From contig NC_086352.1 in NCBI RefSeq assembly GCF_036324505.1, forward strand, positions 35,416,344 through 35,480,343: a stretch of DNA of 64,000 nt, given 5' to 3'. Below are positions 1-10,500 of this stretch, piece by piece. Position 1 is the first letter of the stretch, and each line of letters begins with the position of its first letter. The notes beneath the pieces were generated by a model that was not told the DNA's origin, did no database searches, and was given only the letters and a program-made list of their open reading frames with translations. Source of the DNA: Eleginops maclovinus (taxonomy: Eukaryota > Chordata > Actinopteri > Perciformes > Eleginopidae). The position numbers were made by a program, and so were the translations under genes.

Positions 1-1085
1 TGTTTCAGACGGATTAGACTGTTTTCTGCTTTTGTTATAGACATTTTTTCATACTGGGCTTTAAGAGACATCAATTCTTGTTTTATCTTTATGGAGTCAT
101 CCAAGAAAGCCTCTCCTTCCAACTGTCTGATTCTACGGTCAAGTTCATTCATTTCCAGTTTAAGTTTGTTTGTTTTTGAGCTGGTATAGGATATGATCAT
201 ACCTCTGATGTACGCTTTAAAGGCCTCCCATCTGACAATAGCAGAGGTCTCATTTGTATTTGTGTTAAAATAAATCTCAATTTGAGCTTTTAAAAAAAGC
301 AGGAAGTTTGAATCAGAAAGCCATCTTGGATGAAATCTCCATCTAGAAGTGGACTTAACCAACCTCGGGACGTTGTATATAAGTGAAGTAGGAGAGTGGT
401 CTGACAGCAGTATACTATTATAATTACAATCTACCACAGAGAAGAGCATAGAGCTTGATACTAAAAAATAATCTATGCGGGAGTAAGATTTAATAGAGGT
501 AGAAAAACAGGAACATTCTAATTTATCAGGGTTTAAACTTCTCCAAGGATCACACAGGTTTAGATCATTTACATATTGCAACAGCTTCTTCCTACTCTGT
601 GTGTGAGAGGAGTCTACTCCAGAAGAGCGGTCCAATTTGGGATCTAAAGTGCAGTTAAAGTCACCTGCCATGAGAACCCTCCCTGGGAGTGAGGCAATTA
701 TCAAAAATAAATTTTCAAAGAATTTGGGGTTATCGTTTGGTGCGTATACGTTAATCATATGTATCTTTTCGTCTAGCAATGTACCCTGAACAATCAAATA
801 TCTACCCCCTATATCACGAATTATATTGTCTACCTTGAAGGGGACAGATCTGTGAATAAGGATCATCACCCCACGGCTACGTAAGAAGCTGAAATTACTT
901 GCCCTGGCCATCTCCTTTTTATCTTTATGACTTCATCTGACAGCAAGTGGGTTTCCTGAATATACACTACTGATGATTTTAGTTGCTTAAGCCTACTTAT
1001 TACTTGCTTCGCTTTAACCAGTCTAACCAAGCCTCTAACATTCCAGGACGTAAACTTTAAATTTAAATTAGAAGTCATATTTAAC
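1..1085 (-). pseudogene. L1-like (Tx1-type) LINE ORF2, endonuclease end, broken and cut by the window edge
   Basis: Read on the minus strand, this is the apurinic-type endonuclease domain of an L1-like non-LTR retrotransposon. It begins near 1078 with the motif FTSWNVRGL and continues with VYIQETHLL. Further down it has the catalytic-core motifs VYAPND, GDFNCTLDP, SRIDYFLVS and LLSDHSP. After the endonuclease the reading frame runs on into the linker ahead of the reverse transcriptase, which lies outside the window. A frameshift at about 870-900 separates the first 70 codons from the rest, so this copy is dead. No ORF1 is visible to the right. Classification as L1/Tx1 rests on motif order and is not certain at clade level. 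Confidence 0.85.
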
Positions 1086-1552
1086 GTAATCCAGTATGAG
1101 TGGTACAAGCCCCGTCATAGATGGGATGGAAATAAACACTGATGTGCCTGTTTTTAATAGAACGCATGTGGTTATCTGATGTCTTGGAAAATAATGTAAC
1201 GTTACATTTATAACCCTTAAATTAATCCCCGAGTCGTCTCGTTTCCCTTGCAACATTGGGAGCGAACTAGGAGCTCACTGATCCACTAGAGGAGCAGACA
1301 AGAACCGGCGTGTCACAAAATAAACCAGCCCTCCGGATACAATCGGTATAAGGCGATAAACGAACAATAAAGTGTGCATGTGCATCTGGCTGTTGTGTGG
1401 GTATAAGACCACGTTAGTTTACAGTGACTCAGCAGAGGGTGATACAGTTAAGGCTGCGACCCGGTGATCACCGGCACCGCTTTTTGCACGGAGCCAGGTG
1501 TAAAATGATTTAAATTATTGTAAATATATGTACAAGTCTCAATAATTGCATC
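1086..1552. other. Unclassified stretch to the right of the LINE
   Basis: No convincing coding region was seen. The sequence could be the 5' untranslated part of the minus-strand LINE next to it, because it lies directly upstream of that ORF. No terminal repeats or poly-A track mark a boundary. Confidence 0.3.
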
Positions 1553-1779
1553 AAAAATTTTATTTTTCGCCGTTCAGAAGCAGATCTCTCCCTTCCCTGT
1601 CACATCGCGAGTGCAGTAGAACCCGCCTCCTGTACTGCAGGATCTGCATTCTGATTGGCTAAAGCACTTCTGTGTCGAAAACTCTGTGTAACGATTGGCC
1701 TTGAACTTGTGTGTCGTTAACCCTATTTGAACATGGATACATATGCGCAAAAAAACCCACACATTTAAAATTCCATATG
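1553..1779. mobile_element. Left piece of a non-autonomous hAT element split by the IS3EU-like transposon
   Basis: The stretch from 1570 to 1779 matches 43217-43451 over most of its length, apart from a gap of about 29 bases, including the phrase GCCGTTCAGAAGCAGATC and a shared A-rich run near the end. The match continues beyond the big insertion at 12696-12771, which ends in the hAT-type terminus GGTTGGCCACCCCTG. The two pieces were therefore one element before the 10.9 kb insertion. The other hAT end is not visible upstream of 1553. Confidence 0.75.
1774..1779. repeat. Target-site duplication CATATG, left copy
   Basis: CATATG directly precedes the terminal TACGGAGC of the large transposon and is repeated at 12696-12701 directly after its other end. 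A 6-bp duplication fits IS3EU elements as remembered from the literature. Confidence 0.85.
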
Positions 1780-1835
1780 TACGGAGCCCGCGAAGGGTCA
1801 TGTTGGTAAATATTTTTATTGCGTTCCCTCGCAAT
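1780..1835 (+). repeat. Left terminal inverted repeat of the IS3EU-like element
   Basis: The first roughly 55 bases match 12640-12695 in inverse orientation with only a few mismatches. They run from TACGGAGC into the first palindromic array unit. Confidence 0.85.
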
Positions 1836-2012
1836 AGTTTTGCGTTCCCTCGCAATAGTTTTCCGTTCCCTCGCAATGGTATTGCGTTCCCTCGCAATAG
1901 TTTTGCGTTCCCTCGCAATAGTTTTTGCGTTCCCTCGCAATACTTTTTGCGTTCCCTCGCAATACTTTTTGCGTTCCCTCGCAAAACTTTTTGCGTTCCC
2001 TCGCAATACCTT
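1819..2012 (+). repeat. Left subterminal array: nine copies of a 21-23 bp palindromic unit
   Basis: Nine units with core TTGCGTTCCCTCGCAA are spaced 20-23 bp apart by short T-rich spacers. Each core is a small hairpin with stem TTGCG/CGCAA and a six-base loop. The same unit forms an inverted array at the other end of the transposon. Repeated subterminal motifs are often transposase binding sites in DNA transposons; that role is an inference here. Open reading frames across the array are artefacts of the repeat. Confidence 0.9.
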
Positions 2013-2099
2013 TTTGTGATCATTTTTTCCCCGTTGCTTTGCCTTTTCAAATTGGGCGGTACATTTCAGTTCCCATTGATGCAGCGCTGTCAGCGTCTA

Positions 2100-2144
2100 G
2101 GCTACCTGGATTCATGCTGGTGTAGGCTGGCCGGACACAAACAG
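2100..2144 (+). other. Possible 5' non-coding exon of the HECT-type gene
   Basis: A strong donor (ACAG followed by GTAAGT) ends at 2144, just inside the left array, upstream of and on the same strand as the HECT-type gene. Its start is not defined, and no coding frame crosses it. Confidence 0.3.
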
Positions 2145-2330
2145 GTAAGTTTGTTCCTATGTTTAATTTAAATTGTTACAGTGGTGTTTTGACCTCGTTT
2201 TGTGTGTGTTGCAGATAGACATTTGCTTAAGTTAAGCGTAAGTCAAAAGTTGCAAGTTCCGCATGTTTCCCCATGAGCAGTGTTTGACGTTAGAGTGAGC
2301 AGTGATTAGCCATTAACAGGGTAATGTTAA

Positions 2331-2475
2331 GTAAGGGATAACGGCTGCCGAGGTGTCCTGTTATACTGAATTAATGGACGAGGGCGAGGGGCAAATAACT
2401 CCCCGACGCGAAGCCTCCGACCGAGTCCATTAATTCCGTATAACTGTACACCTCGAAGGCTGTTATCCCGCTTAT
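2331..2475. repeat. Foldback (hairpin) repeat
   Basis: Two arms of about 50 bases, near 2334-2391 and 2422-2474, are inverted copies of each other. They run from GGGATAAC...GAGGTGT... to the reverse of GAATTAATGGAC. The arms enclose a GC-rich loop. It looks like a palindromic MITE inside the 5' region of the larger transposon. Confidence 0.6.
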
Positions 2476-2919
2476 CACCAGGTTGCCACTGTAGGCAACA
2501 GTCATTATAGCACGCAAAGGAAACAAGCGGTTCCGTTTGAAAAGAAGCCGACTTGTTCAGTTTGTTGTACGACTTTCGTTGGCCCTATAACAGCGATAGC
2601 ATGGACAGCTTGTTTACAGTTGATTCCATTGTTGAGAAGCCTGCCTCCAGGCTCAACCAGAGCCAGATAGCCTATGCCTACCAACTACATGAAACAATGT
2701 GTAACTTGCGATGCAAGGGAAGTTTTATTTCTAACATTAGGAATGCAGAGACCAAATGTCCCTCACGGGATCAAACGAGTAGGCCTATATAGGCTACTTA
2801 CTTAAACATGCATAGGCTAATTGTTGAGCCTGTGTAACTTTTGAAGTTCTCGTCAACCTTTTTTTTTAAACCAGCCATGCATGTACAGTACTTCATTCTG
2901 TGTTTCATCTTGTCTAGAC
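2476..2919 (+). other. 5' region of the HECT-type gene, possible untranslated exon
   Basis: An open frame at 2600-2789 begins with ATG but has no clear splice link to the main gene. It may be 5' untranslated sequence or an alternative first exon. The conserved start chosen for the protein is at 2920. Confidence 0.3.
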
Positions 2920-5900
2920 ATGGACCAGGAGCTGGAGGCTTTTCTAATGTCAAGGAATGTCTGTGAGGACAACCTGCAGAGAATGAAAATGGATGAGGTT
3001 GGCATGTTGATAATTTCACAGATCTCAACATTCTGGACATTGCTGATGATGTAGTTTTAAAACTATTTTGCTTAGTAGGGGCTTTTGTTAATCATGTTAA
3101 ATCATATTACTGTAGGCCTATCTTCATTACAACTGCACAGGTTAAACTAGACCATGCACCTACATCTTCTTGGGGGTGGGGGGTAATGGTTGTTAACTTT
3201 TTGTTTGTCATTGCAGATTGACAGAGCTGTCTTAAATGTTATGACAGACGCAGAGATGGCCAAATATATCCCTTCTTATGGCAGCCGCTTGGCAGTCCGG
3301 TCATTTTGTCACATAAAGGAAACGGATAGGCGGACAACCCAAGTTATACACAGGCTCCGCCAAAATATTGCAGAGGGAAAGAGAAAAAGATCTTTTGCTG
3401 AATCTTCCTCAGAGCGAAATTATGACCTGATGGCAAGACACAGGAACACAAATGCCTCAAGAAGCAAACGGAGAATTGAATTAGGTTGGCAACATTATCA
3501 TAATCATGACATTCATCAGGTTAGGTCTAAGAATGGTGGAGGTACAAGGCATCTGGCAGTGGAGAAAAGTACCATGGTGAAACAGATCATGGAGACTGCA
3601 AAGAATCTGTTCTTCCCAGAAGGCAAGTCACCTAAAGGATCGGTCGAGGACTTTACATATGAGATATGTGATTTCAAGAAACAGTCTGTGGACATGACTA
3701 CTACTATCGCTGACCTTTATGAGCAGTCAAAACTGAAAATGCTTAGACTTTACCTGTGTACAAAACCAACTGTACATTCGGTTCCAGACTCTGACGTTTC
3801 AGACACTGAGATCCATGAACAGGTATGAAACACCTAGTTTAATGATTGATGTTAATCAGCTTGTCTGACAACATGTCTGACAAGTAGATGAGGTTATGTG
3901 AATTGTGATATACTTTGTTAGATTTGTTGGCAATGGAAAATGTGTTTGCAGTCTTTGTGTGTTAGAATATTTTACCACATTGTTGATGGAATATGGGTTG
4001 ATTGGGATGGGTGTCTGGTCAAATGAAACTGAACTAAAGTAGTGTGTTATTTTAGGTCAAAGGTCCAAGTCCTGTGCATAAACCTGAGGCAGACAATGAG
4101 GATGAAGCTGAAAGCCCTCCACAGTCCTCCACACCAGATGTAGGCATATGTTGCTCAAGCCCAGGGCAATTGCATTATGATCTAAGTCCAGTTAGGCATT
4201 CCATTGGAGACACAGAAGGATTACCAGCCATATCTTTCCAGGCCCCAGCCATGCCCTCCTACCAGGTCGCTACCATTCCTTACCATCTTGAAGTCCCTGC
4301 AATCTTACTGGACCCCTATGAAAATGAAGTTTTCATCTTGCAAGATGATTTGAGTGGACAAGATATTTCCTATGAAAATGATACAACACTTCCAATCATG
4401 GGGGTAAGTTCTGAGGTGTTTTGGTTAGTAAATGAACAACATGTTTGGTTCTCAATGTTGCGTAGCACAGCACATCAGGCTTTTGAGGTAGTTATCTCTC
4501 TTATTGTGGGTGTTTCAGGTGCTATCAGAGGTACTACCCTATCAGCACACAATTGTTCTGTTGAACTATTTGTAGCTCAGTGGTGTAATTCTGACTTTGA
4601 TGCATACAAATAGAAGAGTAAGCTATTTAGGTATGTGGTTCAGTAATTAACCTTTCCAAGCTATGAAAATGTTCCTCTTGCAGGAGAGTGCGGTGATATC
4701 AAATACCCCCCCAGATCAAGGAAACCAGGTGTCTCATGGATTCGGTAACGCTCAACTCATTCCAGAGCTTGTTTATCCACCATCGATACCAGGTTAACAA
4801 CAGCTTGACCCTCTTGTATGTGGTTATACTGTATGTGTATGTACAGTGCCCCGCCCCCCCACAATTATTGGCACCTCTGGTAAAGTTTACTAAACACACA
4901 TGCAACAGACGTTTTCATCACATTCATTTACTAGTAATTAACCTTAATCATATCGCCTAAAGAAAAATTATACCTTGAAGAGAACCAAATGCATTTTGAT
5001 AAAGGACAGTTAAAGAAATAAATATCTTTGTACCCAAAACACATGTGCCACAGTTATTGGCACCTCTGCATTTTCTTCATTGCCAACCTCACTTTGCTGA
5101 TGTAAGTATTAGCCTTCTGATTTGGCATGCCATCAAGTTAGAGAACACATGATGTTTTTTAAAATAGCCAGCCATGCCCTGTCCCTGAAGTGAACACACT
5201 TTCTTGAAGGCATGTAATACATTTAATACACATGCATTTATTGAACATTATTGTCTGGCCAATACATATGGCATATCGAATAATGTGTTTAGCATTGTGT
5301 TTTCTCCAGATTAATTTGAGACTATTCCTTAATGTTTATTTTTTTATTTCCACTTCTTAGTCGTCTTTACCAGGGGTGCCAAAAGCTGTGCGCTAGAGGG
5401 ATTGGTATGTGCATGAGGGTGGGGGGAACTGGTGGAAAGGGGGTGCTGATGTTAAGTCTTGTGTGCGTCTGCTTGTGAGGCGTACTGACTGCAAAAACAA
5501 GTGTAGTATGGACAATAAAGCTATATATCTCTCTCTCCCTCTCCCTCTCTCTGACTATCCATGTCTCTATCTATCTATCCATCTATCTATCTTCCAGATC
5601 ACATGGATGGGGAAACAACAAATGAATCAGTTACATTGACTATTAGGAGGGGGCATTGTCTCATTGATTTAATCCAAGCCTTCAAACACCCAGATATTTT
5701 AAATATGGATGTCTCCATCAAGATGCGCCTTCCAAATGGAGCACTGGAGGAAGGAGAGGGTGGTGGTGTTAGAAGAGATTGCTTGACAGAGTTTTGGTCA
5801 GACTTTTATGAAAGATGCACCTTGGGAGGGGACGTTAAAGTCCCATTTATTAGGCATGATTACCAGCTTGAGGAATGGCAGGTAGTTGCAAGAATTTTAG

Positions 5901-6607
5901 TAGTCGGGTGGAGGTTGGCACGCTACTTTCCAGTTAAACTGGCGACTCCATTTCTTGAAGCCGCTTTGTACGGTAAAACCACCAGCAGCATGAAGGACTC
6001 CTTCATACAGTACGTCTCAGATAGCGAAAGAGAGGTTCTTCTTAAGGCTTTGGAAGACTTTAACTCTGTAGAAACGGATGACCTACTTGATGCCCTTGAG
6101 GCACACGATTGCCTGCAAATGCCAACCGAAGAGAATTTCATACCACTACTGTCACAAATGGGACACAAGGCTCTCCTACAGGCACCATTGTTTATCATTG
6201 AGAGTTGGCGTCCGATTTTGCAACACCTGACAACAGTTATGCCACCAGATGTTCTGCATGGTGTCATACGTCAGAAAACACCTACTGCCAAAGCTGTGAA
6301 GGAGCTTCTGATGTTCCCGCTTAACATGTCTCCTCTACAAACAACAGTTGCCAGATACTTGAAGAGATACCTAGGGGAAGTGGATATGTGCAAACTTCAG
6401 CTTTTCCTCCGCTTTTGCACTGGATCCAATTTGATTGAAGAAATTGAAGTTGAGTTCATTGAGACCTCAGAATTTCAGAGACGACCACAATCCCACACAT
6501 GTAGCAGTATTTTAAAACTACCTCTATGTTACCACAACTATCCAGAGCTGCGCAGTGATTTTAATAGCATACTCATCAGCTCTGTTTGGGTAATGGATAT
6601 TATCTAG
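2920..6607 (+). CDS. Transposon-borne HECT-type protein with SAM-like N terminus (G2E3-like)
   Basis: Five exons can be joined in frame: 2920-2997, 3217-3822, 4056-4403, 4684-4792 and 5598-6607, giving about 716 residues. Introns 2-4 have standard donors and acceptors. The first donor is a weak GTTGGC. Residues 1 to about 60 form a SAM-like unit, with motifs MDQELEAFL and YIPSYGSRLAV. The middle part is polar and low in recognisable motifs. The last 330 residues resemble a HECT domain (GGGVRRDCLTEFW, then RPILQHL). Near the end is SHTCSSILKLP, which matches the HECT catalytic-cysteine signature, with the cysteine at about residue 682. The protein ends in VMDII, as fish G2E3-like predictions do. 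No stop or frameshift was found. HECT proteins pass ubiquitin through this cysteine to substrates. Whether this one does, and how that would serve the transposon, is unknown. Confidence 0.82.
4844..5391. mobile_element. Tc1/mariner-type MITE in the HECT-gene intron
   Basis: The left end (starting CAGTGCCCC after TA) contains TTGGCACCTCTGGTAAAG. Near the right end the inverse reads TTGGCACCCCTGGTAAAG. There is no transposase inside. The element lies wholly within the intron between exons 4 and 5. Confidence 0.6.
5515..5596 (+). repeat. CT/CTAT simple repeat forming the polypyrimidine tract of an acceptor
   Basis: A CT- and CTAT-rich tract runs directly into the TTCCAG acceptor of exon 5 of the HECT-type gene. 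Confidence 0.8.
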
Positions 6608-7062
6608 GTCAGATAACTGAATGTTTGTGCTTTGTTCATAGCTTATGATCTGTATTTTAACATTTACAAGAGACTGATGTAAGCTGAACAAGCAATTTGT
6701 TTACAGTGGGACAGGGACTTGTGTTTTATTTGTTTCTTTTGTCACTAAGCAACCTGTGTCAACCTACTCTTTAGAAAATGTGATTTCCTGTTTTTGCACT
6801 GTCATGTATTTTAATATATTAAGATGTTAATTAGGTCTGTTTAAGACCTTTGTTTAGATTCATACCCTTGTCACTAAAGCAACCCGTGTCAACCTACTCT
6901 TTAGAAAATATTATTTCCTGTTCTGGCATTGTGATATATGTTTATACATTAAGATGTTAATGAGTTACCTCCAAAAGTATTGGTTTTATAAGGCTGTTTG
7001 CACTTTGTTCCATAGATGAGTTCAATAAACTGGAAACATTTTTCACTCTTGCTACAGTGTGA
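6608..7062 (+). other. 3' UTR of the HECT-type gene with an internal tandem duplication
   Basis: A block of about 100 bases at 6740-6840 is repeated at 6869-6972 with some divergence; both contain CAACCTACTCTTTAGAAAAT. A polyadenylation signal follows at 7024-7029. Confidence 0.7.
7024..7029 (+). terminator. Polyadenylation signal AATAAA of the HECT-type gene
   Basis: AATAAA lies about 420 bases after the stop codon, before the convergent transposase gene. Confidence 0.55.
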
Positions 7063-7519
7063 AAATGACTGCTGTGTTACTTCATAGATTAGAGTACTGT
7101 CATACATTTTGTGTAGTAAAACACAAACAGTTTGTTTGAGCTTTGCAGGAGAACAAATTTACTCATTTTATGCCAAGATGTTGTCATGTAAAATTAAGAG
7201 GTCATTCAGATACAATATCTTTAAGATATCTATATAATCTTTCAGTTCAATAGAAATGGGGAACACTGTTTTATCAATTCCCCATTTCAGGCACTACAAT
7301 GTTCCTACTGTTTAAATTATTTGTAATTGGCGTAATAATAAAAGTAAAGATAAAACATTTGATGAAGAAAGAACATACCTTCTTGTTGCATGAAAACATG
7401 CTTGCAGCTCTGCGAAGTTTAACAATAGAGTACACACATTGTATTGTATTTGTACATGTATTTCAATTTGTGCATTGCTTGCACATATGGGACTACATAT
7501 TTTTGTGAGTAACTGCAGT

Positions 7520-10500
7520 CTATGTGTCATGTGCAAAAGGAACTCTGTCAAGATCAAAGACCCTGATCAGCTCTGATCTCAGTGAAAGGTAGAGATCAAT
7601 GGCCATATATGCATCGCCTGGAACCTGGAAGTTTTTTTCTGCCATTATGCTGGTACAGAGGATGAACAGATCATCGTCACATGCAATAACATGGCGATGA
7701 GTGCAGTACTCTTCACATCTGCCTAGATCTTCCTCTGCCACAGGGCACAAATAGTCCTCTGTGCCATATAACTCTGGAATGGTGTACATGGCATCAGGCC
7801 GGCCATGGGGAACGTGCACATTCTTTGAAGGACGAATCAGGTGGTGGTTCCAAGTATTTTTGGTTAAGTCCAGGTCATCCTGCAGAGGTGAAAATGGATA
7901 AACACATTTTAGGCAACTCTGAATGGTTTACAAACTTCTTCAGACCAAGGACCACTGAGAGTGTAGGCCTACTGTAGCCATTACCTTTACAGCAAGGGGA
8001 AAACGTAATGGGTAGCATAATACTTGCCTCCACTATTACATAGAAATGTAAAAAATCCAAGGACAGGGCAGTAACATGAAATCTTACACCGTTTTTCACT
8101 CTACTTCATGATGGTAAAACGTGTGACACAGCTGACTAGCAGCTGAGTGCGGTTCAGTTTATCGTTGCCAGGGCAACGGGTAGCTCATTGGTCGTTTGCA
8201 CATAAATAAAGACCAATCATTTAGAGCAGTGTTTCTCAAACTTTTTCAGACCAAGGACCACTTAACAAATAAAAAAATACTCACGGACCACCTAACTCCC
8301 CCAATATCCCAAAACAAGATTCAAGATTCAAGAAGCTTTATTAATCCCGAGGGAAATTGAGGTGCAACAGTTCAATACAAAGAACGAAGGAGAAATATAC
8401 ACTAAATATAACTAAATATAAACTAGAATAAATACAATAGGCCTGCTTACTACTCCAACAGTATATTACAAATTACAACCTAATAATAACAGCTTTATGT
8501 GACCTTCTCTATATCGCTCGTTCACACATTAAATCAACAATACAAATACAACTACGGATTCTACAAGCATTTTGTTCACATGCAATTTAAACGGTAAATG
8601 CTGATAGATTTTACACATCATATGAAACATAGACTACATTTATTACTGAGTTTATGTCCGAGCGAACAGAGAGATACGCAAAATGCACCGCATTTAGTAC
8701 CACACAAACTTCTGCTGTGTATTTTCAAAAATAAAACACAGTAAAACTATGGTTGCAGGTCCAAATTTAACAAGAATTTAACAATAGACACAAGGTAATT
8801 ATTTACACTGTTACATTTACAAATAGCATTGTTTACTCACTCATACACTGTGTGTCTCTGTTGCTACCTAATGGGAGGAATGGTGCTGCTTTTGCTGAGA
8901 CATCAGTGAAACAATGTCTGGATCCAAACTGGAGAGTTTTAGTCTCATATCACAGTCCACATTGATCCTGTTACGCTGCTTTGTTTTCAGACCAACAAGT
9001 GTAGAAAAACCAACTTCACAGTTGTAGGTGGTTGGAAACGGCATCAACCGTTTCAGAGCAGCGTCAGCCAGCTCTGGGTGCTCAGGCTGGACGTGGACCC
9101 AAAAGTCCGTCAAGCTTTTCTCTCTGAAAGTCGTCCTCAGTGTCCCATCAGATGCGATGTCCACAAGGCTGTCAACCTGTTTTGATGGGAGCTTGGAACT
9201 GACGTGTTCGATGTGCGTTTGGTCCACAAATGGATTCCTGATCCACTCATAGCCTGCATCTAGTTCTGGGAAATATCTTCCCAGCTGAAAGTGAAGGCCT
9301 TGCAGATGTTCCTTGAAGGCTGCAACTGTGCCGCCGTCCAGCTCTTCATCTGCAGCGAGGAGAAAACCCACAAGCGTCGGAAAACAGTCAAACTCCTGGC
9401 GATCCAGACGGACACACCACAATTCCATCTTGAGGCGTGCAGCTTTAATTTTGTCCTGCACATTGAAGGCGGTGACGGCTTTTCCCTGCAGCGCTAAGTT
9501 CAAAGCATTGAGTGCACTTAAGACATCGGCCAGGTATGCCAATTTTGAGAGCCACTGGAAATCATGCAGTCTGTCATACAGTTCAACAGTATGATGCAAT
9601 AATAACATCACCTCATCGCGCAGTTCAAATAGACGGGTGAGAACTTTCCCACGTGACAGCCAGCGAACTTCAGTATGGAAAAGCAGTTTTGTGTGTTCAC
9701 TTCCCATTTCATCACACAGAGCTTTAAAAAGACGTGTGTTCAGTGCTTTGGTTTTTATTGTATTAACAATTTTCACAGACTCGTCCAGTACTGATTTGAG
9801 GCATGGTGGCATTTTTTTCACAGCCAGCTGTTCTCTGTGAATGCAACAGTGTGTTGCTGTGGCGCAAGGTGCAACTGCGCATACGCGCGCTGCCAGTCCC
9901 TTGTGTTTCCCAGTCATTGCAGTTGCACCATCTGTGCAAATACCAACACATCGTGTCCAGTCGATATTATTCTGCAGGATGAAATCGTTGACTGAGTCAA
10001 AAATGGCTTCCCCTGTGGTGTTGGTCGGCAGGGAACGACAAAACAGAAATTCATCCTGCACACCGCCATCATAAATGTACCTTACAAAACACAGCAGATT
10101 TGCCTCATTCACGATATCAGTTGACTCGTCCAGTTGCAGTGTGAAAAACTGGCTTTGGCGTAAACGTGTGATCAGCTGATCTTTCACATTTTCGGCCATG
10201 GCTGTTATTCGCCGCTGGACAGTATCATTGGAGAGGGAGACCCTGCTAATTTCGTCGCTTGCTTTCTCCCCAAACAATACATTAGCCATAACCTTGGCAG
10301 CTGGTTTGACTAAATTCTCACCTATCGAATGAGGTTTCCCTGTTTTTGCGATGAGAAGGGATACCCTGTATGATGCCTCTGTAGCCTTCGCATTTTCCCC
10401 CGTCGCAAAAAAATGTGAGGGCGCCTTCGTCACGTGTTTTTTAAGTTCATCACGTTCTCTCAAACAATGCTAAAGGTTTCCCGATGTAATCCTTGTGTTT

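Noticed and set aside
1819..2012. Regular 21-23 bp repeats resembling a CRISPR array
   Set aside because: The units are nearly contiguous, with only a few spacer bases that are themselves alike. They form palindromic arrays at both ends of a eukaryotic transposon, and there are no cas genes.
1574..2171. Several overlapping open frames across the left array
   Set aside because: They arise because the repeat lacks stops in several frames. Their translations are simple repeats (for example RSLAIV or RGNAK units) with no protein signature.
5923..6267. A 114-codon minus-strand frame within the HECT exon
   Set aside because: It is antisense to a clearly conserved coding exon and has no recognisable motif.
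9028..10074. Plus-strand open frames inside the ZBED5-like hAT
   Set aside because: They are shadows of the minus-strand transposase and recur identically in the second copy.
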